A stretch of DNA of 5,010 nt, from contig DATCDQ010000117.1 in NCBI GenBank assembly GCA_036510655.1, positions 1-5,010 of the forward strand, given 5' to 3'. This DNA comes from Rathayibacter_A sp036510655. GTDB lineage: Bacteria; Actinomycetota; Actinomycetes; Actinomycetales; Microbacteriaceae. Under the pieces are notes generated by a model, which saw only the letters and a program-made list of their open reading frames with translations, was not told where the DNA came from and made no database searches. The position numbers were made by a program, and so were the translations under genes. The stretch's first letter is position 1. Each line of letters begins with the position of its first letter. Below, one piece after another: positions 1 to 5,010 of the stretch.

Positions 1-2
1 CC

Positions 3-1280
3 GCCGACCGCGCCGCGTTCACCGCGTGGCTCCATGCCGATGCTCGCGGTTTCTACCAGCCGCATACGGCACCGAAACAGCTCGACGCCCTCCTCGCCCA
101 CACCGCGTATCGGCGCACCACCGGCGTCTGGGACGACACAGAAGCGGATGCCGCCACCCCCGTCGCCACCGTCTCCAGCTGGCCTGCGCCGATGACACTG
201 CCGGGTGAGAACGACATTTCAGCCTGGGCGATCAGCTCGGTCACCGTCGCGCCCACGCACCGGCGGAGGGGCATCGCGCGGGCATTGCTGGAAGCCGAAC
301 TGCGCACCGCCCAGGCAGCAGGGGTTCCTGCCGCGATCCTGACGGCGTCGGAGGCGACGATCTACTCGCGCTATGGGTTTGGCCCGGCGGCGCGTGCGGC
401 GCAGTTGACAATCGATACGCGACGGGCGCGGTGGGCGGGGCACACGGCATCCGGTCGGGTTCGGTTCGTGACGTTGGAGCAGCTGCAGGTCGACGGCCGG
501 CCCGTTTTCGAACGCGCCCGGCGCCGGCAGCCCGGCGAGATTGCGGTCGACGATGCGCTGTGGGCTGAGCTGCTCGGTGTCATGGGCGATGACGAGGATG
601 AGCTCAAGCAACTCCGCGCTGTGCGCTACGACGATGCGGCCCGGGTCGCCCAGGGCTTCGCCGTCTATCGTGTTAGCGGTGGCGACGCGGATTTCAGTCA
701 GCACACCGTCACCGTGCGCCACCTCTGCGCCGCAACGGATGATGCGTATGCGGGCCTGTGGCATTTCCTGGTCGACCTCGATCTCGTCACGTCGGTCGTG
801 GCGCCGTTGCGCTCTGTGGACGAGCCGGTGATCTGGCAGCTGTCCGACGTGCGCGCGGTCGCGGTCAGCGGGCTCGGCGATCAACTATGGCTGCGCATCC
901 TCGACGTCAAAGCGGTGCTCGAGGCACGCAGTTATAGTGCGCCTGCGCAGCTCGTGCTCGACATCACTGACCCGCTCGGCTACGTGAACGGGCGCGTTCT
1001 GCTCGCGATCGGCACGGATGGCCGGGCCGGCGTCGCGCCGCTTGACCCGGCGGTGCTGGACTCGCAAGCGGATGCCGCCGGTGGGCTTGCGTTATCCGAC
1101 CTCGCGTCCTCCGGTCTCGCGCTCACGATCGCCGATCTGAGTAGCCTGTGCCTCGGCGGCGTGTCCGCGCGCACGCTTGTGCGCGCCGGGCGGATCACTG
1201 AGCTGACGCCCGGATCTGCGGATGTCTTCGACACCGCGTTCCGCTCGCCGGTGACGCCGGTGCTGAGTCTCTGGTTCTGA
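3..1280 (+). CDS. Eis-like GNAT N-acetyltransferase with C-terminal SCP2-like domain (5' partial)
   Basis: The frame is open from the first complete codon, so the gene begins upstream; 425 residues are present. By comparison with mycobacterial Eis (about 400 residues) I infer that only about 15-25 are missing. Numbering from base 3, residues 82-90 (VAPTHRRRG) form the GNAT acetyl-CoA pyrophosphate loop. Tyr121 in IYSRYGFGPA matches the Eis general acid Tyr126. The segment LWLRILDVKAVLEARSY (295-311) matches the junction into the sterol-carrier-like third domain. The protein ends in Phe, as Eis does, where the terminal carboxylate takes part in catalysis. The family has two GNAT folds plus an SCP2-like domain and assembles as hexamers. 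Known Eis proteins acetylate amines such as aminoglycosides and protein lysines; the native substrate here is unknown. The protein is probably cytosolic. The nearest downstream gene starts 55 bases on and appears to have its own promoter. The family call is firm; drug resistance cannot be inferred. Confidence 0.9.
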   Translation, partial: ADRAAFTAWLHADARGFYQPHTAPKQLDALLAHTAYRRTTGVWDDTEADAATPVATVSSWPAPMTLPGENDISAWAISSVTVAPTHRRRGIARALLEAELRTAQAAGVPAAILTASEATIYSRYGFGPAARAAQLTIDTRRARWAGHTASGRVRFVTLEQLQVDGRPVFERARRRQPGEIAVDDALWAELLGVMGDDEDELKQLRAVRYDDAARVAQGFAVYRVSGGDADFSQHTVTVRHLCAATDDAYAGLWHFLVDLDLVTSVVAPLRSVDEPVIWQLSDVRAVAVSGLGDQLWLRILDVKAVLEARSYSAPAQLVLDITDPLGYVNGRVLLAIGTDGRAGVAPLDPAVLDSQADAAGGLALSDLASSGLALTIADLSSLCLGGVSARTLVRAGRITELTPGSADVFDTAFRSPVTPVLSLWF

Positions 1281-1283
1281 CCC

Positions 1284-1310
1284 TGGTGGTCGAGTAGTCC
1301 GCGAGCGCTC
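1284..1310. repeat. Possible decayed half of an intergenic palindromic repeat
   Basis: Bases 1284-1297 read TGGTGGTCGAGTAG and are followed by a GC-rich stretch containing the 8-bp palindrome GAGCGCTC (1303-1310). From memory, this resembles one arm of a palindromic element common between genes in Microbacteriaceae, in which a GGTGGTCGAGTAG arm is joined through a variable hairpin to a TATCGAGACC or TATCGAAACC arm. The second arm is not found here, so this would be a degenerate or half copy. It sits immediately after the acetyltransferase stop codon. No T-run follows, so it is not a typical intrinsic terminator. Confidence 0.35.
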
Positions 1311-1322
1311 AGGATGACGCGG

Positions 1323-1335
1323 TAGTTTCGAGCAG
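1323..1335 (+). promoter_or_regulatory. Putative -10 box for a leaderless SGNH hydrolase mRNA
   Basis: TAGTTT at 1323-1328 fits the actinobacterial TANNNT -10 pattern and ends exactly 7 nt before the ATG at 1336, so transcription would begin at or next to the start codon. No good -35 hexamer is seen at 16-18 bp. The bases just before the ATG contain only a weak GAG, too close to act as a strong ribosome binding site. An in-frame stop at 1315 and the absence of other start codons make ATG 1336 the only upstream option, which supports a leaderless reading. Confidence 0.4.
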
Positions 1336-2244
1336 ATGCGTATTCGTTCCCTTTTCACGATCGGCCTGCTCGTGGTCGTGGTCGGGGTTCTGATCGGAAT
1401 TGGCGCCGCCATCCTGTCCACTGCGGGAACGAACCGTCATCCAGGCTCCTCATCGACGGATGCGGCGGATGCCGCCTCGACGGCGCGGCCGACGGCATCC
1501 GCACCGAAGACGGCGCAGCCCAGTGCAACGCCCGCGACGCCCACGCCAACGCCCGCCTTCGCCGACTACGTCGCGATCGGCGACTCTTACGCGGCGGGAA
1601 TGGGCGGCGGCAGCGAGACCGGGCGGTGCCGGCGCAGCCCGCAAAGCTATCCGAAGGTGCTGGCAGAGACCCAGAACATCCGCCTCACCCGCACGGTGGC
1701 GTGCAGCGGCGCGACAACCGCGGACGTGCAACGCGACCAGCTCGACGCATTGAGCGCACAGGACGATCTGGTCACCCTGACGATCGGCGGCAATGACCTG
1801 GACGTCGCAGGCCTCGCCGAAGCGTGCGCAAATGGTGTCACACGCTCATGTCAGGCGAAATTCCAAAACTCGCTGACCCTGCTGAATGTGCTGCCGGATC
1901 GGCTCGCCGCCACCTACTCCAAGGTTGTGCAGGCCGCGCCGCACGCCCGCGTCGTGATCACCGGCTATCCGCTGCTGTTCGAGATCCCGCCGACAGACAG
2001 TCCCGAGTTCTCGACGTTTGCCGTGGTGAATGCGGCGACAGCATCCATGAATCAGTTGATCAAGGCTGCGGTCGACAAGCTGAAGAAGAACGGCGCCAAC
2101 GTCGCGTATGCGGCCGTCAGCTTTTCCGGGCATGAAGTCTGCAGCAAGGACCCGTGGATCACCACCTCAGGTCCGGATGTCTACCACCCGAACGCCGCCG
2201 GCTATCGGGCGATGGCGAAGGCGGTCGCGCGCGTGCTGCGGTAG
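1336..2244 (+). CDS. Secreted or membrane-anchored SGNH/GDSL-family hydrolase
   Basis: This 302-residue protein is probably a serine esterase or lipase acting outside the membrane. Residues 1-8 carry Arg2 and Arg4, and residues 9-27 are strongly hydrophobic: a signal peptide or N-terminal anchor with no obvious lipobox. A low-complexity linker rich in Ala, Thr, Pro and Ser (about 38-75, with TPTPTP at 68-73) leads to the catalytic domain. The SGNH blocks are intact: GDS with nucleophile Ser84, a Gly-containing block II (CSGATT, Gly125), GGND with Asn153, and DxxH with Asp281 and His284. This layout resembles secreted Streptomyces and mycobacterial SGNH lipases. Five cysteines are visible (98, 123, 164, 172, 269). 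The first four are spaced like the first two disulfides of that group; Cys269 appears unpaired. ATG 1336 is the only available start after the in-frame stop at 1315. The natural substrate (lipid ester, acylated glycan or other) cannot be read from sequence. Confidence 0.9.
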   Translation: MRIRSLFTIGLLVVVVGVLIGIGAAILSTAGTNRHPGSSSTDAADAASTARPTASAPKTAQPSATPATPTPTPAFADYVAIGDSYAAGMGGGSETGRCRRSPQSYPKVLAETQNIRLTRTVACSGATTADVQRDQLDALSAQDDLVTLTIGGNDLDVAGLAEACANGVTRSCQAKFQNSLTLLNVLPDRLAATYSKVVQAAPHARVVITGYPLLFEIPPTDSPEFSTFAVVNAATASMNQLIKAAVDKLKKNGANVAYAAVSFSGHEVCSKDPWITTSGPDVYHPNAAGYRAMAKAVARVLR

Positions 2245-2320
2245 AGCGCCGGGCGGTCGCGTGGTTCGTCGAAGTCGGTGTGCTTCGCCCGAAGATCTAT
2301 TCGAAACTCAGCTCAAGTGA
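2245..2320. other. Intergenic stretch after the SGNH gene, no clear terminator
   Basis: I see no gene here. The only structures are a small stem CTTC-GCCC-GAAG (2283-2294) and a distant 6-bp pairing of CGGGCG (2250-2255) with CGCCCG (2286-2291). Neither is followed by a T-run, so a rho-independent terminator is not supported. Confidence 0.3.
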
Positions 2321-2366
2321 TGTGAATTAAGACTAGTAATTATGTGCTAACTGTGACATAATCATA
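2321..2366. other. AT-rich island upstream of the HNH gene
   Basis: By hand count, 13 of 46 bases here are G or C (about 28%), a sharp drop compared with the GC-rich genes on either side. The island holds the small palindromes ACTAGT (2332-2337) and TAATTA (2337-2342), an inverted repeat and the presumed -10 region. Such islands in GC-rich actinobacteria often mark promoters and can bind AT-preferring nucleoid proteins such as Lsr2. That role is inferred here. Confidence 0.55.
2339..2362. repeat. 7-bp inverted repeat overlapping the promoter (candidate operator)
   Basis: ATTATGT (2339-2345) and ACATAAT (2356-2362) are perfect reverse complements separated by 10 bases, giving a 24-bp dyad. 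The right arm contains the presumed -10 hexamer CATAAT, so a dimeric regulator bound here would block transcription of the HNH gene. The symmetry is directly visible; the operator role is inferred. The dyad also arises in AT-rich DNA, which raises the chance of coincidence. Confidence 0.4.
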
Positions 2367-2369
2367 GCC
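2354..2369 (+). promoter_or_regulatory. Extended -10 promoter giving a leaderless HNH-gene mRNA
   Basis: TGA-CATAAT (2354-2362) matches the extended -10 pattern TGn-TATAAT with one mismatch. The hexamer ends 7 nt before ATG 2370, placing the transcription start at or beside the start codon. No convincing -35 hexamer lies 16-18 bp upstream, as is common for extended -10 promoters. There is no Shine-Dalgarno sequence before the ATG; the only SD-like string, GGAGG (2372-2376), falls just inside the coding region. Confidence 0.5.
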
Positions 2370-3851
2370 ATGGAGGACCTTCTCGAAGTCGCAGCGGTCG
2401 CGCCCGCAGTTGTCCTGTTCCGCGAGGCGGCGGGCGCGGTGCGCGCGGCCATGGCAGAAGCGAACCCAGCGCGGCTTTCCGACAGCGAACTGCTGACGAC
2501 GCTGGATGCGATCGAGGAAGCCGGTCGATTGATCGATGCGGCGCGCATCGCAGCTGCAGCAGAGGTGGCCGATCGATCTCGTCCGCTGCTCGGTCATGAC
2601 GGTTTGGCCTGGCGCGCCGGCTGTCGCAACGGGAACGACCTGGTCACGCGCGTCACGCGCGTCGGAGGTCGCGAGGCCGCACGGCGAATCAAGCTCGGCT
2701 CTGCTGTGGCAGATCGGGTCGACATTGTCAGCGTTCGTCCATCACGGTTCCCAGTAGTAGCCGACGCGCTCGCACGTGGAACGTTGGGCACCGATGCTGC
2801 AGAATTCATCATCAACGGTCTCGACGCGTTGCCCTTATTTTGTGCTCCGCAAGAAGTTGCTGTCGCGGAACGCGCCTTGGTCGCGAGCGCAACGGGTGCA
2901 ATCACCGACGAAACCGCCGGAATGCCCGGAGCCGGGCTCGCGTTCGCGGCCGACCTCATCCGCGGGCAGGTGGGCGTGTGGACGGCGCGGTTGAATCCTG
3001 ATGGCGCCGCACCCAGCGATTCAACGGTGGAGCCGCGAAGCAGTTTTGGATTCGGTCGGCTGAAGGACGGGCTGTATCCCATCCGTGGCAGTGCCACTCC
3101 CGAGCTCCGCGGCGTAATGGACACGATGTTCGACACCTACCTGTCTGCGCATTCGACGACGAAATTTCCCAGCGCACAAGAGCAGGCTCGGATGGATGCC
3201 GGAGAAAGCGTCCCGGGTGCAGAGGACTCCGTCGGTGGAATCATTGGCGACAGTCGAACAACCGACCAGAAGCGAGCGGACATTCTTCGCTGTATCCTCG
3301 ACGGCGCCGGTCGCAACGGCAGCACACCGAAAATGGGTGGAGCTGCTCCACAGGTCATGGTTCACGTCAATGCCGCCGATCTCGCCGACGGCAACGGAGT
3401 CGGGTGGGTCGAAGGCGTCGAAGCTCCAGTTTCGATGAAGACAGTCAAACGGCTGATCTGCGCAGGGGGGATGCAGAAGATCTTCATAGGCGGTGACGGC
3501 GAGATTCTGCATCTGGGCGACAAGGAGCGCTTCTTCACAGCGGCGCAACGTCGAGCAATCGGCGCCAGAGACGAGACCTGCATCATTCCCGGCTGCAATA
3601 TTCCCGCACGCTGGGCCGAGATTCATCACGTCATTCCCTGGCAAAATCACGGGCCTACTGATGTGGACAACGGCGTACTTTTATGTTGGTATCACCATCA
3701 CAGCATCGAGACGTCCGGCTGGCTTATCCGGATGGTCAAGGGTATGCCCGAAGTCAAGGCACCCACTTGGATGGGCGGAAGCGGCCAATGGATGCGCGCC
3801 GGCGCGCATCGCGCCAGTAAGTCACGGCGAAGCGCTCTCGGCCGCACGTAG
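2370..3851 (+). CDS. DUF222 / 13E12-repeat family protein with C-terminal HNH endonuclease motif
   Basis: This intact 493-residue protein has the usual length for the actinobacterial DUF222-HNH family. The long, mostly helical N-terminal part (roughly residues 15-330) is the DUF222 region. The HNH module spans about 400-455: Cys404 and Cys409 in CIIPGC, His419-His420 in EIHHV, Asn434 in DNGVLLC, Cys439 and His442-444. The tail (VKAPTWMG and a basic SKSRRSALGR stretch) also matches a Microbacteriaceae subgroup as I remember it. Many relatives have a Cys in W-C-E/D-x-HH; here it is Ala416, which I believe is normal for this subgroup. HNH folds are metal-dependent DNA nicking or cleaving domains, but the role of this family is unsettled. 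Members are commonly multicopy, suggesting gene conversion or mobility. ATG 2370 is the only start after the in-frame stop at 2337. Bases 3601-3720 are about 54% GC by hand count, lower than the neighbours. Confidence 0.9.
   Translation: MEDLLEVAAVAPAVVLFREAAGAVRAAMAEANPARLSDSELLTTLDAIEEAGRLIDAARIAAAAEVADRSRPLLGHDGLAWRAGCRNGNDLVTRVTRVGGREAARRIKLGSAVADRVDIVSVRPSRFPVVADALARGTLGTDAAEFIINGLDALPLFCAPQEVAVAERALVASATGAITDETAGMPGAGLAFAADLIRGQVGVWTARLNPDGAAPSDSTVEPRSSFGFGRLKDGLYPIRGSATPELRGVMDTMFDTYLSAHSTTKFPSAQEQARMDAGESVPGAEDSVGGIIGDSRTTDQKRADILRCILDGAGRNGSTPKMGGAAPQVMVHVNAADLADGNGVGWVEGVEAPVSMKTVKRLICAGGMQKIFIGGDGEILHLGDKERFFTAAQRRAIGARDETCIIPGCNIPARWAEIHHVIPWQNHGPTDVDNGVLLCWYHHHSIETSGWLIRMVKGMPEVKAPTWMGGSGQWMRAGAHRASKSRRSALGRT
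2534..2550. repeat. Imperfect palindrome CGATGCG-gcg-CGCATCG
   Basis: Seven-base arms (2534-2540 and 2544-2550) are perfect reverse complements around a 3-base centre. It lies inside the HNH gene, coding for part of IDAARIA. Its GATGCG...CGCATC core is shared with the longer palindrome near the 3' end of the same gene. Confidence 0.5.
2643..2663 (+). repeat. Perfect 9-bp tandem duplication (VTR-VTR)
   Basis: GTCACGCGC occurs twice in direct succession, followed by GTC. The unit is in frame and encodes Val-Thr-Arg twice in the HNH protein (residues 92-97). It may be a small slippage duplication or simply a repetitive amino-acid pattern in the DUF222 region; the length stays a multiple of three, so the frame is kept. 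Confidence 0.6.
3791..3810. repeat. 20-bp perfect palindrome in the 3' end of the HNH gene
   Basis: The half-site GATGCGCGCC (3791-3800) is followed directly by its exact reverse complement, with no spacer. It is coding (part of WMRAGAHR) and lies about 40 bases before the stop codon. There is no T-run after it, so it is not a standard terminator, although the RNA could fold. It could also be a protein-binding or nicking site. The symmetry is certain; any function is inferred. Confidence 0.6.
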
Positions 3852-3859
3852 CTCCGGTC

Positions 3860-3873
3860 GGCGTAACCACGCC
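3860..3873 (+). other. Short hairpin between the HNH and aldo-keto reductase genes
   Basis: GGCGT (3860-3864) pairs with ACGCC (3869-3873) across a 4-base loop. With 5 bp and no following T-run it is too weak to call a terminator, but it is the only structure in the 57-base gap. Confidence 0.2.
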
Positions 3874-3908
3874 CAGCAGCAGTGTCGCCACCATGCAATC
3901 ATCGAGGT

Positions 3909-4937
3909 ATGACCTATCTCCCTGCCAACGACCGCTACGAAACCATGCCATATCGCCGAGTGGGGCGCAGCGGCCTGAAACTGCCCGCCGTGTCACTCGG
4001 ACTCTGGCAGAACTTCGGCGGCGACAAGCCGATGGAAACGCAGCAGGCTATTCTGCGCCGCGCGTTCGATCTCGGCATCACACACTTCGACCTGGCCAAC
4101 AACTATGGCCCGCCCTACGGCAGCGCTGAGGAGAACTTCGGCGTGCACTTTCGCCGCGACTTCGCACCGCACCGTGACGAACTGATCATCTCGTCGAAGG
4201 CCGGCTACGACATGTGGGACGGCCCTTACGGCGAATGGGGGTCTCGCAAGTACATGTTGGCGAGCCTCGACCAGTCGCTGAAACGCCTGGGCCTTGACTA
4301 CGTCGACATCTTCTACTCGCACCGCGCCGACCCGGACACACCGCTTGAGGAGACAATGGGGGCACTGCACACGGCCGTCACCAGCGGGCGAGCGCTGTAC
4401 GCGGGCATCTCGTCGTACTCGCCCGAGCGCACCCGTCGTGCCGCCGAGATCCTTGCCGACCTCGGCACACCGCTGCTGATCCACCAACCGTCGTATTCGA
4501 TGTTCAACCGCTGGATCGAGGATGGCCTGCTCGACACCCTGACCGAGCTCGGCGTCGGCTGCATCCCGTTCTCCCCGCTCGCCCAGGGCCTGCTGACGGA
4601 TCGCTACCTCGACGGTGTGCCGGGTGATTCCCGCGTTGCACGCGAAGGCTCTGCGCGGCGGTCGATGCTGAGTGAGGACACGCTGGCGCGCATCCGGAGC
4701 CTCAACGAGATCGCCGCAGGTCGCGGACAAACACTGGCGCAGCTCGCCATCGCGTGGACGCTGCGCAACAGCTCGGTCACCTCTGCGCTGATCGGAGCAT
4801 CGTCGGTCGCGCAACTCGAGGCCAATATCGCCGCCATCGACAACCTGACCTTCAGCGCAACTGAGCTTGCTGCGATCGACGAATACGCGGCGGATGCCGA
4901 CATCAACCTGTGGGCGCCGTCGAGCGCCGTGCTGTAA
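3909..4937 (+). CDS. mgrA: Aldo-keto reductase, L-glyceraldehyde 3-phosphate reductase type (YghZ/MgrA, AKR14-like)
   Basis: This 342-residue (alpha/beta)8-barrel NADPH-dependent reductase is almost the length of E. coli YghZ (346) and matches it from end to end as I recall that sequence. Shared stretches include ITHFDLANNYGPP, RDELIIS-KAGYDMW, RKY-LASLDQSLKR, LLIHQPSY and the C-terminal IGAS cofactor-phosphate segment. The catalytic tetrad is complete: Asp61, Tyr66, Lys97 and His138. E. coli YghZ reduces L-glyceraldehyde 3-phosphate and also acts on methylglyoxal, so a cytosolic detoxifying role is likely, though the true substrate here is unproven. A GTG at 3882 would add nine residues. I prefer ATG 3909 because MTYLPANDRYETMPYRR aligns with the start of YghZ. 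The only SD-like string, GAGG (3904-3907), is one base from that ATG and probably too close to act. The gene begins 57 bases after the HNH stop, so it may be cotranscribed with it or have a weak promoter of its own. Confidence 0.93.
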   Translation: MTYLPANDRYETMPYRRVGRSGLKLPAVSLGLWQNFGGDKPMETQQAILRRAFDLGITHFDLANNYGPPYGSAEENFGVHFRRDFAPHRDELIISSKAGYDMWDGPYGEWGSRKYMLASLDQSLKRLGLDYVDIFYSHRADPDTPLEETMGALHTAVTSGRALYAGISSYSPERTRRAAEILADLGTPLLIHQPSYSMFNRWIEDGLLDTLTELGVGCIPFSPLAQGLLTDRYLDGVPGDSRVAREGSARRSMLSEDTLARIRSLNEIAAGRGQTLAQLAIAWTLRNSSVTSALIGASSVAQLEANIAAIDNLTFSATELAAIDEYAADADINLWAPSSAVL

Positions 4938-5010
4938 CGCGGGCGGCGGTCGCTGCGCTGCGCTTGCCCCTGTGTTTGCGCCGATGCCCGCCCCTCGCCT
5001 GCCCTTTACG
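4938..5010. other. Downstream tail, no feature recognised
   Basis: These 73 bases hold a short tandem run of CGCTG-like units (4951-4965) and a distant 6-bp pairing of GCGGGC (4939-4944) with GCCCGC (4986-4991), but no T-run. Minus-strand frames stay open to the window edge, so the end of a convergent gene cannot be excluded. Nothing supports a specific call. Confidence 0.25.

Noticed and set aside
219..884. Minus-strand open frame (221 codons) opposite the acetyltransferase
   Set aside because: No recognisable domain, Arg-rich composition, and it lies wholly within the well-supported Eis-like gene.
192..1280. ATG 192 as the true start of the acetyltransferase
   Set aside because: The frame is open back to the window edge, and the upstream residues (for example TAWLHADARGFYQP and TGVWDD) look like the normal N-terminal part of Eis-type proteins.
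2245..2300. Intrinsic terminator after the SGNH gene
   Set aside because: Only short or widely spaced stems and no T-run.
2321..2356. CRP-like site from the two TGTGA strings (2321-2325, 2352-2356)
   Set aside because: They are direct repeats, and neither has a TCACA partner at the correct spacing.
2594..3650. Minus-strand open frames (180 and 209 codons) opposite the HNH gene
   Set aside because: No family features and no promoter or ribosome site; explained by codon bias of the real gene.
2370..3851. HNH gene as a group II intron, homing endonuclease or restriction enzyme
   Set aside because: No intron domains, no partner methyltransferase, and the DUF222 plus C-terminal HNH layout fits the 13E12-type family instead.
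3849..3908. Promoter for the aldo-keto reductase in the 57-base gap
   Set aside because: AATCAT (3897-3902) has only partial -10 character and no -35 hexamer is seen, so independent transcription is not supported.
3993..4814. Long minus-strand open frame (273 codons) opposite the aldo-keto reductase
   Set aside because: The + strand frame has an unmistakable full-length family match with its catalytic tetrad. The opposite frame is Arg/Val-rich and low in complexity, typical of antisense shadows in GC-rich DNA.
1..5010. A multi-gene defence or biosynthetic system
   Set aside because: The four genes belong to unrelated families, are separated by gaps, and at least two appear to have their own promoters.

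Overview
This 5-kb window comes from a GC-rich genome. Codon choice, the protein families and a short intergenic motif all point to a Gram-positive actinobacterium, most likely of the family Microbacteriaceae. That assignment is inferred from style and remembered family resemblance, not from a marker gene. All four genes lie on the + strand and fill almost the whole window. I see no RNA gene, CRISPR array, insertion sequence or integrase.

Layout. (1) 3-1280: an Eis-like GNAT acetyltransferase, missing only a short N-terminus at the window edge. It keeps the acetyl-CoA loop, the Tyr general acid and the C-terminal Phe. (2) 1336-2244: a secreted or membrane-anchored SGNH/GDSL hydrolase with a Pro/Thr/Ala linker. 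(3) 2370-3851: a DUF222 (13E12-repeat type) protein with a C-terminal HNH nuclease motif. It follows a sharply AT-rich promoter island and is itself less GC-rich at its HNH core. (4) 3909-4937: an aldo-keto reductase very close in sequence style to the L-glyceraldehyde-3-phosphate reductase YghZ/MgrA, with an intact catalytic tetrad.

The genes do not form an obvious pathway. The acetyltransferase, lipase-like hydrolase and aldo-keto reductase are ordinary chromosomal functions. The HNH gene looks like an independent unit, of a family that is typically multicopy in Actinobacteria. Genes 2 and 3 each have one possible upstream start, no convincing Shine-Dalgarno sequence, and a -10-like hexamer ending 7 nt before the ATG, so both look like leaderless transcripts.

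No clearly new multi-gene system is visible. The signals most worth checking are small DNA elements: an inverted repeat over the HNH-gene -10 box, a 20-bp perfect palindrome near the 3' end of the same gene, and a strand-independent excess of the motif GGATGC, including five copies of the 10-mer GCGGATGCCG or its complement.
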